The notes: a model not told the origin generated them from the sequence alone. Shown: positions 23,475-31,744, counted from the first letter of the stretch. The stretch is DNA of 44,635 nucleotides from Acidobacteriota bacterium (GCA_017883185.1 JADGOB010000017.1:1-44635), one strand, 5' to 3'. Translations and numbers: made by a program.

Positions 23475-24962
23475 TCAATCCACGATGCCGTCGATGAACC
23501 AGCGGTCGCGCGACCGATCGCGATGGACGCGATAGACGCCGCCGTCGGCCAGCGCCACGTCCCACTCGTCGCGGTTCCACCCTTCGACTCGCCCTTCGAC
23601 TCGCCCCTTCGGGGCTCGCTCAGGGCAGGCTCCTTCGACTCGCCACCACTCGCCGGAGGTGCGCCACGGGCCGACGGCCGACGCCACCACTCCCCCGTCC
23701 AGGCCGCGCCGCTCCGTCGTCACGCGCACCGGCCTCCCCTCTTTCACCATCACCCGAGCCGGCACCGGGACGCGGAACCGGCGAATCGCGACACGGGGCT
23801 CGCGTGTGGATGCCGTGGGATCGTCCGCAGATGCAGGGCCCGTCTCGCTGCCTCCCGGGAATCTGGCCATCGCACACACGCCGGGGCGATGCGAATCGAC
23901 CAGCGCGGGCGCGCCGACACGGCTGTCGCCGAGCAGCGCGGAAAGGCGCGCGAGCAGCGTGGCCATCTGCTCCGGAAACGGCCGGGCGCGCGACAACAGC
24001 GAGAACTGCGTGACGCGCGCGGGGGCCGTGTCTACCCGGAGCGCCACGCGATCGACACCGCCAGGCAGCGGGTGCGATTCGAGGTGCAGCAGGATCAACG
24101 TCCGCAGCACCTTGGGATCCCGCATTGGCGCCGGCAGCTGCAACTCCCGCGTCTCCGTCTCGCGCGACATGAGGCGGAACGAGAGGTGGAGCACCACGGC
24201 CGCCAGGTCCAGCACGGCCAGCCGATCGCTGAGCGGCTCGCACATCCGCGCGAGCACGAACGAGAGCGGCTCGAGTCCTTCGACCGGCCACTCGAGATCC
24301 AGCGTTTCCTCGATCGGCACGTCGGGCTCGGTGGCAATGAGCGGCTGCAGGTCCTCCCCGCGCGCCAACCGCTGCCACATCACACCGTCCTGTCCCAGCC
24401 GCTCCGACAACGGGCGGACAGGCAGTCCGGCCAGGTCGCCCAGCGTCCTGAGCCCCCAGCGCCGGAGCAGATCGACGACAGCCGACCCTGTGTCCGCCTG
24501 CTGGCGCTCACTGCTCTTCGAGCGCCGGGCGTCCGGCCGCCTGGGCGGAAGCTGTCGAAGCACGCTCAGCGGAAGCAACGCCAGCGCCTCGCGTTCGCCT
24601 CCGGGCGGGACCACGGTCACGCCCGCACGGGCGAGGGCCAGCAGCATGGCCGCCGTTCGCGTGGGCGCCAGCGCAATGTGGAGACGCAGCCCGCGATCCG
24701 CGGCCGCGCGTCGCAACTCGCCGCCAATATCCGCCGGCGTGCCGAGCAGTCGGCCGAGGCCGGCAATGTCGAGCGACACCAGGCCGGGCTGATGCCCCTG
24801 CACGCGCGGCGAGAACTCGCGCGCGAGCGCCTCGATCGGATCGGCTGCAACACCGCTGTCGTGCGCGGCGCCGTCGCCGTGGCAGGGCAGGACTGCAGCC
24901 GCGCGAGCGACGACCTCGAAAAGACTGCCCTGCGACGACGGCTGGAACAGGCACGCAAACAT
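23475..24962 (-). CDS. imuB: ImuB, catalytically degenerate Y-family polymerase homologue
   Basis: ImuB is the adaptor of the mutasome, linking DnaE2 to the beta clamp; it keeps the Y-family fold but lacks polymerase activity. The 495-residue product starts MFACLFQPS, shows the palm-like GLVSLDIAGLGRLLG without the YDTDA active-site motif, a helix-hairpin-helix (LRRWGLRTLGDLAGLP) near residue 170, a little-finger region, and a C-terminal tail ending DRWFIDGIVD. Close to the end, WRVEGACPERAPKGRVEGRVEGWNR is encoded by a REP-like repeat. It sits 48 bases after imuA and 3 bases before dnaE2. Confidence 0.9.
   Translation of the reverse strand: MFACLFQPSSQGSLFEVVARAAAVLPCHGDGAAHDSGVAADPIEALAREFSPRVQGHQPGLVSLDIAGLGRLLGTPADIGGELRRAAADRGLRLHIALAPTRTAAMLLALARAGVTVVPPGGEREALALLPLSVLRQLPPRRPDARRSKSSERQQADTGSAVVDLLRRWGLRTLGDLAGLPVRPLSERLGQDGVMWQRLARGEDLQPLIATEPDVPIEETLDLEWPVEGLEPLSFVLARMCEPLSDRLAVLDLAAVVLHLSFRLMSRETETRELQLPAPMRDPKVLRTLILLHLESHPLPGGVDRVALRVDTAPARVTQFSLLSRARPFPEQMATLLARLSALLGDSRVGAPALVDSHRPGVCAMARFPGGSETGPASADDPTASTREPRVAIRRFRVPVPARVMVKEGRPVRVTTERRGLDGGVVASAVGPWRTSGEWWRVEGACPERAPKGRVEGRVEGWNRDEWDVALADGGVYRVHRDRSRDRWFIDGIVD
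23580..23645 (-). repeat. REP-like element translated within imuB
   Basis: Three copies of CCTTCGACTCGCC-type words surround a central CCCCTTCGGGG hairpin and a GCTCGCTCAGGGCAGGCTC segment. Words of this kind form intergenic repeats in many GC-rich genomes. Here the element is in frame and yields the repetitive peptide RVEGRVEGWNR near the ImuB C-terminus. Confidence 0.6.
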
Positions 24963-25010
24963 GCAGTGTCACGCTGCTCAATGACTACGCTTCGACAACC
25001 ACGGCATTCG

Positions 25011-25781
25011 CTACGCCCTCGCCGACAGCCGGCATTGCCCTTCTTCCGGATCGCGTGCACGGACGATGCGCGCGTGGATGTCGAGGCCGAGGAACAGCCG
25101 GGGGGTCCATCGTCCGCGCTCGCCATGCGCCGGCGCCAGGTGGATGCTCACTCCTTCGGCGCTGCGCGCCATCGGCGCGGGGCCAAGCAACAGGCACACC
25201 GTTCGGCTGCCTTCGATGACCCGCTGAAGACGAAACCACGTGGTAAACGGCAGCCGCCGGATGGCCTCGGGCGGCACCTCGGCGACATCCAGGACGATCA
25301 GGTCGAACCCTCCGGCCTGCAGCACGAGGTTGAGCGCCTTCAGGGCGCGCTCCAGCAGCCGTTCCAACCCCTTCCCCGCCTCTCGCTGCGGCCACGCCCC
25401 CATCGTCGTCCCCTCGCCGCGGAGCCAGAGCAGGCGTTCGAGGTCCACACCGGTGGCCGCGGCGGATTCAGGATCGAAGGTATCGAGCGGATCGACGAGC
25501 GCCGTCAATTCCCCGCGGCCGGTGGCCGCCGCCAGCGCCGCGCACATCAGGGTGGCCCGGCCGGACGAACGCGGCCCGACGACCTCCGACATCTGACCGC
25601 GCGGCAGGCCGCCGTCCAGGCGTTGGTCGAGGAGGGTGAGGCCGGTGGGCAGCACCGTGTCCGAAGGCCGCGGAGTTCGTTCCGGCGCGGCCGTGTCGCC
25701 CGGCTGGTGGAGCGTACGGTCGAGTTTTCGCGCCCGCAGGAGCGCTTCGAGGTCGGTGCGGGCGAGTGCGCTTTTTGCCAT
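25011..25781 (-). CDS. imuA: ImuA, RecA-like mutasome protein
   Basis: First gene of the mutagenesis cassette. The 256-residue protein has a RecA-like core: TGLTLLDQRLDGGLPRGQMSEVVGPRSSGRATL near residues 47-79, and a Walker-B-like strand GFDLIVLDVAEV near 157-168. The P-loop reads GPRSSGRAT, so the usual lysine is arginine, a weakened ATP site as in many ImuA/SulA-like proteins. ImuA is required with ImuB for DnaE2-dependent mutagenesis. A repeated TTTCGCT/AGCGAAA element lies just upstream (25802-25837) and is the likely control site for the cassette. Confidence 0.88.
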   Translation of the reverse strand: MAKSALARTDLEALLRARKLDRTLHQPGDTAAPERTPRPSDTVLPTGLTLLDQRLDGGLPRGQMSEVVGPRSSGRATLMCAALAAATGRGELTALVDPLDTFDPESAAATGVDLERLLWLRGEGTTMGAWPQREAGKGLERLLERALKALNLVLQAGGFDLIVLDVAEVPPEAIRRLPFTTWFRLQRVIEGSRTVCLLLGPAPMARSAEGVSIHLAPAHGERGRWTPRLFLGLDIHARIVRARDPEEGQCRLSARA

Positions 25782-25801
25782 AACTGCCAGGCCCTGTAGT
25801 A

Positions 25802-25837
25802 TTTCGCTTTTCTTTCGCTCACGAAAATATAGCGAAA
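25802..25837 (-). promoter_or_regulatory. candidate SOS-type operator of the imuA-imuB-dnaE2 cassette
   Basis: Two direct TTTCGCT copies (25802-25808 and 25813-25819, 11 bases apart) and an inverted AGCGAAA (25831-25837) give the palindrome TTTCGCT-N11-AGCGAAA plus an extra half-site. It lies 21-56 bases upstream of the imuA start, between divergent imuA and the MFS gene. It does not match the E. coli or Gram-positive LexA boxes. That it binds LexA or another damage regulator is inferred from position. Confidence 0.5.
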
Positions 25838-25866
25838 GTCGCGCCGGGAATCAAGAGGCAACTGCG

Positions 25867-25875
25867 TGCTACCAT
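25867..25875 (+). promoter_or_regulatory. extended -10-like element TGCTACCAT before the MFS gene
   Basis: TGCTACCAT overlaps the first possible ATG (25874) of the transporter. If it is the -10 box, transcription starts near 25882 and the in-frame ATG at 25892 would be the true start. Confidence 0.35.
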
Positions 25876-27235
25876 GAGTTTGTTCCGCTCCATGCCCGAT
25901 TCGACCGGCGCCGCCGGATCTTCGCCCGTTGTCCCTGGTGCCAGCCCGACCGAGGCACTCCCCCTCACGCCGACGACTGCCTCCCGGGTGGCGCTCCGGC
26001 GCCTGGCCGCGGCTTTCACCTACCCCGAGTTTCGCAAGCTCTGGATGGGCGCCTGCACCTCGAGCATCGGCACGTGGATGCAGAACGTCGCCCAGAACTG
26101 GCTGGTGCTGACGCTCACCAACTCGGCGTTCTACCTGGGGCTGGATGCGTTTCTCGGGCAGTTGCCGGTCATGCTCTTCACGCTCATCGGGGGCGTGGTG
26201 GCCGACCGGCGCGATCGGCGCAGGATTCTGCTGACGTCGCAGTACGTCCAGATGATGTCGGCGTTCACGCTCGCGCTGCTCGTCTATCTCCAGGTGGTGC
26301 GCCCCCCGGACGGGACGGCCGGCCACGCGATCTCGATGACGGTCTGGTACGTCCTCGCGCTCTCGTTCCTCAACGGCTGCGCCCAGGCGTTCGGCGGGCC
26401 GGCCTACCAGTCGCTCGTCCCCTCGCTCGTCGAAAAGAAGGACTTGCCCAACGCGATCGCGCTCAACTCGATTCAGTTCAACCTGGCGCGCATCATCGGG
26501 CCGCTGCTGGCCGGTGTGGCGCTCGCGACGCTCGGGACCGTCTTCTGCTTCGCGATCAACGGCCTGTCGTTCGTGGCCGTGATCGTGTCGCTGATAGTGC
26601 TCACCGTTCCGCCGCGCACGCCCCTGCCGCCGCAGCCGATGCTGCAGCAGCTCCGCGGCGGCCTCTCGTACGTGCGGCACGAGGGTCCGCTTCTCGGCCT
26701 GATCCTCGTCGCGTTCGTGACGACGTTCCTCGGCATGCCGCTCATCACGATGCTGCCGGTGTTCGTGCAGAAGGTGTTTCACCTCGGCGTCACGGAATAC
26801 AGCCAGATGATGGCGTTCCAGGGCGCCGGCGCCGTGTTTGGCGCGCTGATCGTCGCGTGGATGGGGCGGTTCCCGCGGATGGGTTCCGTGGCGCTGAAGG
26901 TCCAGGTTGGTCTGGGCGCGGTGATCGCGGCCTTCGCGCTCTCACGCGTGCCGGCTCTCAGCTACGCCTTGCTGTTCCTGGCGGGAATCGGCCAGATCGT
27001 GGTGTTCTCGCTGGCGAACTCGCTGGTGCAGCTGGTTGTCCCCAACCAGATGCGGGGCCGCGTGATGAGCATCTACATGGTGGCGTTCCGCAGCGGCATG
27101 CCCCTCGGCAGCCTGACGGCAGGCTATCTCGCCAACATCTACTCCGCCCCCACCGTGCTGGTCGGCGGCGGCCTGCTCCTCATGGCCGTCGGCCTCATCG
27201 TCCTCACGACCTACGGACGGCTCAGCGACATCTGA
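25874..27235 (+). CDS. MFS exporter (EntS/MFS_3-like)
   Basis: A major facilitator superfamily transporter of 453 residues with about 12 transmembrane segments, resembling the EntS/MFS_3 group of drug or siderophore exporters. Typical features are FRKLWMGACTSSIGTWMQNVAQNWLVL in the first helix, the loop motif GGVVADRRDRRRILL between helices 2 and 3, and QSLVPSLVEKKDLPNAIALNS in the middle of the N-terminal half. A disordered Pro/Ala-rich leader of about 40 residues precedes helix 1. The start could be the ATG at 25874 or, more consistent with the -10 element, at 25892. Substrate unknown; divergent from the mutagenesis cassette. Confidence 0.9.
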   Translation: MSLFRSMPDSTGAAGSSPVVPGASPTEALPLTPTTASRVALRRLAAAFTYPEFRKLWMGACTSSIGTWMQNVAQNWLVLTLTNSAFYLGLDAFLGQLPVMLFTLIGGVVADRRDRRRILLTSQYVQMMSAFTLALLVYLQVVRPPDGTAGHAISMTVWYVLALSFLNGCAQAFGGPAYQSLVPSLVEKKDLPNAIALNSIQFNLARIIGPLLAGVALATLGTVFCFAINGLSFVAVIVSLIVLTVPPRTPLPPQPMLQQLRGGLSYVRHEGPLLGLILVAFVTTFLGMPLITMLPVFVQKVFHLGVTEYSQMMAFQGAGAVFGALIVAWMGRFPRMGSVALKVQVGLGAVIAAFALSRVPALSYALLFLAGIGQIVVFSLANSLVQLVVPNQMRGRVMSIYMVAFRSGMPLGSLTAGYLANIYSAPTVLVGGGLLLMAVGLIVLTTYGRLSDI

Positions 27236-27244
27236 ACGAAGGAA

Positions 27245-27270
27245 CAACCACGGAGAACACTTTGTGGTTG
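27245..27270 (+). terminator. inverted repeat between convergent MFS and aldo/keto reductase genes
   Basis: CAACCAC (27245-27251) pairs with GTGGTTG (27264-27270), giving a 7-bp stem with a 12-base loop ten bases after the MFS stop. There is no U-tract, so terminator function is only suggested by position. Confidence 0.35.
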
Positions 27271-27291
27271 AAATCGTGGCGGGCAGACACC

Positions 27292-28293
27292 TCACGACGC
27301 AATACTGGTCTTCATCCACGGCGCCGTGTTGTGGAAATCGACTAGGGCGGTGCCGGGCGGGTTGATTGTGTCGCACGCGGCGCGCTGTTCCTCGGTGAGC
27401 ACCAGGTCCAGCACGGGGAGGAGGTCCTGCAGTTGCGCCATCGTGCGCGGCCCGATGACCGGTGAGGTGATGCCAGGCTGATCCTTGCACCAGAGCAGCG
27501 CCAGCTGCCCGGGGGTCAGGCCGTGGTCGCGCGCGAGCGCGGCGAACGTGCGTCCCACTTCGATGCCCCGCGGCGTGACCCGGCGCGAGTAGATGCTGTC
27601 CGGCTGGCGCGCTGCGCGCGAATCGGGCGGCAATGCCTCCCCCGCCTGGTATCGACCGGCCAGGAGTCCCTGCGCGATCGGCCCCCAGGGCAGAATCGCC
27701 AGGTTGTAACGCGCAGCGAGCGGCAGGAGCTCGTTCTCAATCCGCCGGTCGAGCAGATTGTACGGCGGCTGTTCGCTCACGTAGCGCGCGAAGAGGTGCC
27801 GCTCGCTCGCGGCCAGCGCCTCCATCACCATCCACGCCGGGTGCGTGGAACATCCGATGTAGCGCACCTTCCCTGCCCTCACCAGGTCTGTCAGCGCGGC
27901 GAGCGTCTCCTCGATCGGGATCTCGGGGCTCGGGCGATGCACCTGGTAAAGGTCGATGTAGTCGGTGTGCAACCGACGAAGTGACTCGTCGCACGCCTTC
28001 AGGATGTGCAGCCGCGAGTTCCCCCCGTCGTTCGGCCCGTTGCCCATCGGGAAGTGCACCTTGGTCGCCAGCACGACACGATCCCGCCGGCCGGCCAGTA
28101 CCTTCCCGACCGCTTCCTCCGATCGGCCGCCGTGGTAGCTGTTGGACGTGTCGATGAAGTTGACGCCTGCCGCAAGGGCCACGTCAACCATGCGCGCCGC
28201 GTCCTCGTCGGCTGTCGGCCCGCCGAAGTTCAAGGTGCCAAGACACAGCGGCGAGACACGGACCCCCGTGCGGCCGAGCAGGCGGTAGTTCAT
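27292..28293 (-). CDS. aldo/keto reductase
   Basis: A 333-residue TIM-barrel NADPH-dependent aldo/keto reductase. It begins [20 protein letters not shown] and carries the catalytic tetrad in family order: D and Y in [13 protein letters not shown] in VLATKVHF and H in YQVHRP, with the cofactor-binding [12 protein letters not shown] segment near residue 282. It likely reduces aldehydes or ketones in the cytoplasm; the natural substrate cannot be predicted. A TATAAT box lies six bases upstream of the ATG, so the mRNA may be leaderless. Confidence 0.93.
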   Translation of the reverse strand: MNYRLLGRTGVRVSPLCLGTLNFGGPTADEDAARMVDVALAAGVNFIDTSNSYHGGRSEEAVGKVLAGRRDRVVLATKVHFPMGNGPNDGGNSRLHILKACDESLRRLHTDYIDLYQVHRPSPEIPIEETLAALTDLVRAGKVRYIGCSTHPAWMVMEALAASERHLFARYVSEQPPYNLLDRRIENELLPLAARYNLAILPWGPIAQGLLAGRYQAGEALPPDSRAARQPDSIYSRRVTPRGIEVGRTFAALARDHGLTPGQLALLWCKDQPGITSPVIGPRTMAQLQDLLPVLDLVLTEEQRAACDTINPPGTALVDFHNTAPWMKTSIAS

Positions 28294-28299
28294 GGGGAG

Positions 28300-28305
28300 A
28301 TTATA
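28300..28305 (-). promoter_or_regulatory. -10 box placing the aldo/keto reductase mRNA start at its ATG
   Basis: The minus strand reads TATAAT six bases before the ATG at 28293. With normal -10 to +1 spacing, transcription would begin at or next to the start codon, implying a leaderless transcript. No Shine-Dalgarno is present. Confidence 0.5.
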
Positions 28306-28310
28306 CGGGA

Positions 28311-28380
28311 GGGATCAGGGATCGGGGGTCGGGGATCAGGGATCATGGGGCAGGGAGCAGGGAACGGGGAACGCGGAGCG
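28311..28380 (+). repeat. array of ten tandem 7-mers
   Basis: Seventy bases divide exactly into ten 7-mers with consensus GGGATCA. Units 1, 4 and 5 are GGGATCA, unit 2 is GGGATCG, units 8 and 9 are GGGAACG, and the others are diverged. The array lies between the aldo/keto reductase promoter and the AstE/ASPA-like gene. Confidence 0.85.
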
Positions 28381-28436
28381 CTTCGCTATCCGCTGTGTCC
28401 GATCTTCCGCTACACTGTGGGCCACATGGAGGACAT

Positions 28437-29513
28437 ATGCGAACGAGACCGATGGGTACGCTGTTTGCGATTCTGATGGGACTCGTGTCGGTTCGGGCGA
28501 ACGCGCAGCCGGCGTTCACGGTTGGTGGCGTCACCGCACAACCGGGCACCACCGTGTACGGTGAACTACAGGTCCCGGCGCGCGGCAGCGACAGCGGCAC
28601 AATCATCCCGTTCTCGATCGTGCACGGCGCGAAGCCAGGCCCCGTGATCACGTTTGTCGCCGGCACGCACGGCGCGGAGTATCCGCCCATCCTCGCGCTG
28701 CAGCGCCTGCGCGCGTCGATCGACCCGAAGGAGCTGTCGGGGACCATCCTGATGGTCCACGTGGCCAACATGCCGGCCTTCCTTGGACGCGCCATCTACT
28801 ACACCCCGGGCGACCACCAGAACCTGAACCGCGTGTTCCCGGGCAAGGCGGACGGCACGATCTCCGAACGCATCGCCGACCTGATCACGCGCGAATTCAT
28901 CGTTCGCACGCAGTACCTGATCGACCTGCACTGCGGCGACGCGAACGAGTCGCTGCGGCCGTACCTCTACTGGACGATCAACGCCGCGCCCGCGCTCGTC
29001 GAGCAGGTGCGCCAGCTCGCGTTCGCCTTCGGGATGGACCACATCATCCTCGACAAGGGGCGGCCCACCGACCCGGCCGCGTCGTTGTATCTCGAGAACA
29101 CCGCGATCACTCGCGGCAAGCCGGCGATGACGATCGAATCGGGCGCGATGGGCCAGAGCGATGAGGAATCGATCCAGCGGATCGAGCGAGGCGTGGCCGG
29201 CGTGCTGAAGCACCTGAAGATGCGGGCCACGGGCCCCGACCCTCTCCAGCACGCCGTGCTCCTCGGGCGGAACCTGGTGATCAACAGCCAGCACACCGGC
29301 ATCTTCTACCCGCTCGTCGAGCGCGGGCACATGGTGGCGGAAGGCGCGCTGATTGGACGCATCACCGATTTCCAGGGCCGGGCGATCGAGGAGATCCGCG
29401 CGCCGTTTGCAGGAGAGATCCTCTACGTGGTGGGCACGCCGCCGACGACCAAGGGAGAGCCGCTCGCGTTCATCGCGGCGCCGGCCACGGCGGAGGAGAT
29501 CCCGAAGCGGTAG
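28437..29513 (+). CDS. secreted AstE/aspartoacylase-like zinc carboxypeptidase (M14 family)
   Basis: A 358-residue exported member of the succinylglutamate desuccinylase/aspartoacylase group of M14-fold amidohydrolases. The signal peptide covers residues 1-24 (cleavage near ANAQP). Zinc ligands are H78 and E81 in AGTHGAE and H165 in LIDLHCGD; the substrate motif NLNRVFPG is at 129-136, and a C-terminal beta domain follows (residues 270-350). It probably removes an acyl or amino-acid group from a periplasmic substrate. The ATG at 28437 follows GGAGGA with good spacing, and TACACT at 28411-28416 could be its -10 box. A stem-loop follows the stop. Confidence 0.88.
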   Translation: MRTRPMGTLFAILMGLVSVRANAQPAFTVGGVTAQPGTTVYGELQVPARGSDSGTIIPFSIVHGAKPGPVITFVAGTHGAEYPPILALQRLRASIDPKELSGTILMVHVANMPAFLGRAIYYTPGDHQNLNRVFPGKADGTISERIADLITREFIVRTQYLIDLHCGDANESLRPYLYWTINAAPALVEQVRQLAFAFGMDHIILDKGRPTDPAASLYLENTAITRGKPAMTIESGAMGQSDEESIQRIERGVAGVLKHLKMRATGPDPLQHAVLLGRNLVINSQHTGIFYPLVERGHMVAEGALIGRITDFQGRAIEEIRAPFAGEILYVVGTPPTTKGEPLAFIAAPATAEEIPKR

Positions 29514-29514
29514 C

Positions 29515-29536
29515 CCGGCCTGTTCATGAAGGCCGG
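29515..29536 (+). terminator. stem-loop after the AstE/ASPA-like gene
   Basis: CCGGCCT (29515-29521) pairs with AGGCCGG (29530-29536) around an 8-base loop, two bases after the TAG stop. The GC-rich stem suits a terminator, though no T-run follows. Confidence 0.5.
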
Positions 29537-29548
29537 AACGGGCCGCCT

Positions 29549-29970
29549 TTGCGGTTCGACATCAACATTCGCCGATACGACGGTCATGCGCAACTGGAAC
29601 GCCTCTACGACTACGTAGCCCGGCTGCCGCAAGCCACAGTCGTCGCCGAATTTCCGTTCGGCGCGACGTTCGACGACGTACGGGCGGCCTACTTCTCGGC
29701 GCGCCATGGACACCCGATTGTGAACGGCTATAGCGGCGAACTCCCGGCCAGCTACCGCAGGCGGCGCGACATTCTCAGCGTGCCGCTGGACCGGCCGAAC
29801 ATCGCGTCGTCGGCGCTCGCCTCGTCGGGGGCGACGTGCGTCGTGGTGCACGAGTGGGCGTTCGAGGGCGGAGCCGGCCGACACGACACGACCCTCGGAC
29901 CGGCCCACACTGCGTTGAGGGGCCATCGCCAGATCGTTGGCCTGTTTGGCCTGTCGCCTGGATCCGTGAG
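29549..29970 (+). pseudogene. C-terminal fragment of a glycosyltransferase-like membrane protein
   Basis: The frame reads RRYDGHAQLERLYDYVARLPQATVVAEFPFG, then VNGYSGELPASYRRRR and SGATCVVVHEWAF. From memory, this order (AEFPFG, NGYSG-PPSY, GATHVVVH) is typical of the extracytoplasmic C-terminal domain of long polytopic membrane proteins related to PMT-type glycosyltransferases. The membrane part is absent: the preceding sequence is the end of another gene and its terminator. Only a TTG could start it, without a ribosome-binding site. I read it as a 5'-deleted relic; the open frame continues antisense to the SDR gene, which is probably meaningless. Confidence 0.45.
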
Positions 29971-30026
29971 CACGCCCAGCCTATTCGGCAATCCTCACAA
30001 GGTGTGGATTCGATGCGACGTGCGGC

Positions 30027-30773
30027 CTACGGGTCGCCGGCCAGCGAGGCGTAGTAACCCACCACGCGCTCGTGGGCGCCCTTGCGTGTGTAGACGTCTG
30101 GCCGCCGCGACTCGACGAGGTCCGCCACCACCGCGGCCACTTCCTCCGCGCTCTGCGAGTCAGGCATCGGGCGCGAGTCGGGCCCGCCATGACGCGCGTT
30201 CAGCCCGAACTCGGTCCGGACGACGCCCGGGGACACCAGAGAGAACTGGATGTCGGGACAGGTCTGCTGCACCTCGGCGCGGAAGGTGGCGGTGAGCGCG
30301 TTCAGGAAGTGCTTCGCGCCGGAGTAGGCCGATCGGTCGGCTACGTACGGCACGCGACCGAGCATCGACGACACGTTGATGACGTGGCCGGTGCGACGGG
30401 ACAGGAAGTGCGGCAGCACCTCCTGCATCCCGTAGAGCGCCGACTTGACGTTGAGCCGCATCATGTCGTCGATGTCGTCGTCGGTCAGCTGCGAGGGCGC
30501 ACGGGAGATCCCCTGGCCGACATTGTTCACCCAGACGTCGATTCGGCCGAAGCGATCGAGCGTATCGTCGACGGCGCGGCGCACTTCGTCCCGGAGTGTG
30601 ACGTCCGCGACGATGGCGTGGGTGCGGTCGCCGCACCGCGCGGCCACCTCGCGCAGGGCGTGCTCACGCCGGGCGATCAGCGCGAGCGAGTCCCCGCGTC
30701 GCGCCAGGGTCTCGGCCAACGCCGCGCCGATTCCGCCGCTCGCACCGGTAATGACGACCACTCTGTCGGGCAT
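30027..30773 (-). CDS. short-chain dehydrogenase/reductase (SDR)
   Basis: A 248-residue classical SDR with Rossmann fold. The cofactor motif TGASGGIG (residues 9-16), the NNVG motif, serine in NVSSMLG and the catalytic Y-x3-K (YSGAKHFL) are all present. An R at the end of the second strand (LIARREH) suggests NADP(H) preference. The ATG at 30773 is chosen because it starts the first beta strand (MPDRVVVITGAS). The reaction cannot be named. A TATAGA-like box lies about 50 bases upstream on the minus strand. Confidence 0.92.
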   Translation of the reverse strand: MPDRVVVITGASGGIGAALAETLARRGDSLALIARREHALREVAARCGDRTHAIVADVTLRDEVRRAVDDTLDRFGRIDVWVNNVGQGISRAPSQLTDDDIDDMMRLNVKSALYGMQEVLPHFLSRRTGHVINVSSMLGRVPYVADRSAYSGAKHFLNALTATFRAEVQQTCPDIQFSLVSPGVVRTEFGLNARHGGPDSRPMPDSQSAEEVAAVVADLVESRRPDVYTRKGAHERVVGYYASLAGDP

Positions 30774-30981
30774 GGGAACTCCGTTACGGATGGGGCGAAG
30801 GTGTGCCTCCGCCGCTCTTCTATATGATGTCCCCCCGAGCCCGGGCTGGCAAGCGCAGCGGCGGCCCTGAACCAAGAACAGCGGCAGCGGTCGGCACTAA
30901 TCCGGGGACTCGTTCGAGTGGTCGCACCGCGATCCGGTGGCTGCCGGGTGTGATCTGGCCCATCCGCAGGCCAGAGGCGTC

Positions 30982-31101
30982 TCAGTCCTTCTCCGCGACG
31001 ATCACAAGCGACCCGATCGCCCGTGCCGCGCGCATCTTCTCCACGTCGCCGTAGTGCCGGCCCTGGTAGTCGGGAGGCGGTTCCTGGCGGAGCCTCGCTG
31101 G
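30982..31101 (-). other. possible 3' remnant of a lost gene
   Basis: In the 332-base gap 30774-31105, the minus strand reads RLRQEPPPDYQGRHYGDVEKM, then RAARAIGSLVIVAEKD to a stop at 30982, which looks like a protein C-terminus without a beginning. I do not recognise the family. The rest of the gap shows only the SDR upstream region and no other feature. Confidence 0.25.
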
Positions 31102-31105
31102 GTTC

Positions 31106-31744
31106 CTATTGGTCCAATGCGGCCCAGAGATACCACGACGCGATGGACCGGTACGGGCGCCATGGCTCTCCCATCCGCAGCACCTGCGCGGCCGATGGCC
31201 GACGTCGCAGGCCGTAGGTCCGCTGAATCGACCGCAGCAGGCCAACGTCATCGAGCGGCAGGATGTCGGGGCGCCCCAACTGGAAGATCAGGATCATCTC
31301 CGCGGTCCAGCGCCCGATCCCCTTCACCGCGGTCAGCGTCTCCATCACCTGCTCGTCGGACATGTCGTCGAGACGGTCGAGCGGCAACGTGCCCGCGGCC
31401 GTCCTCGCACAGAGATCGCGCAGGTAGGACGCCTTCTGTCGGCTCAGCCCCACCTCGCGCAGCTGCTCGAGCGGCACGGCGAGAAGGTCCCCGGGGGCGG
31501 GAAAGCCGTTGTCGGGGAACAGCGCCAGGAACCGCGAGAAGATCGTGGCGGCAGCCTTGACCGACAGTTGCTGGGACACGAGCGCGCGCGCCAGCGCACG
31601 CAGTCGGGGCTCGGTGGACCGCTCGGCAAGGCCGCAGGCCCCGTGTCGTTTGACGATCGCGCCGAGGATGGGATCGGCGCGCATCACGTGCCGTCGTGCC
31701 CGTGCGTAGTCCACCGGTTCGACCACATACGCAGTCGTGAGCAT
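31106..31744 (-). CDS. AlkA-like DNA-3-methyladenine glycosylase (HhH-GPD superfamily)
   Basis: A 212-residue base-excision-repair glycosylase that removes alkylated bases. The helix-hairpin-helix with GPD-type motif is clear: TLTAVKGIGRWTAEMILIF followed by GRPDILPLDDVGL, where the second aspartate of PLDD is the catalytic position. The N-terminal LVSQQLSVKAAATIFSRF helix is also characteristic. It lacks the extra N-terminal domain of E. coli AlkA, resembling the shorter yeast Mag1/AlkC-sized members. The ATG at 31744 follows GGATAGC. It is divergent from the dehydrogenase operon. Confidence 0.92.
   Translation of the reverse strand: MLTTAYVVEPVDYARARRHVMRADPILGAIVKRHGACGLAERSTEPRLRALARALVSQQLSVKAAATIFSRFLALFPDNGFPAPGDLLAVPLEQLREVGLSRQKASYLRDLCARTAAGTLPLDRLDDMSDEQVMETLTAVKGIGRWTAEMILIFQLGRPDILPLDDVGLLRSIQRTYGLRRRPSAAQVLRMGEPWRPYRSIASWYLWAALDQ

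Noticed and set aside
22062-25799. Plus-strand ORF of 1245 codons opposite dnaE2, imuB and imuA
   Set aside because: It is antisense to three genes with clear family motifs. Long antisense frames are expected in GC-rich DNA, and its translation is repetitive Arg/His/Asp-rich with no family resemblance.
28311-28380. Possible CRISPR array
   Set aside because: The repeats are contiguous 7-mers without spacers and no cas gene is near. The same holds for the other 7-mer arrays.
29971-30295. Continuation of the 29549 frame
   Set aside because: Beyond about 29970 the frame is antisense to the SDR gene and becomes Arg/Pro/Ser-rich without conserved features.
30774-30875. Extended start for the SDR at 30875
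   Set aside because: The extra 34 residues show no SDR similarity and contain a promoter-like sequence; the ATG at 30773 begins the Rossmann fold directly.
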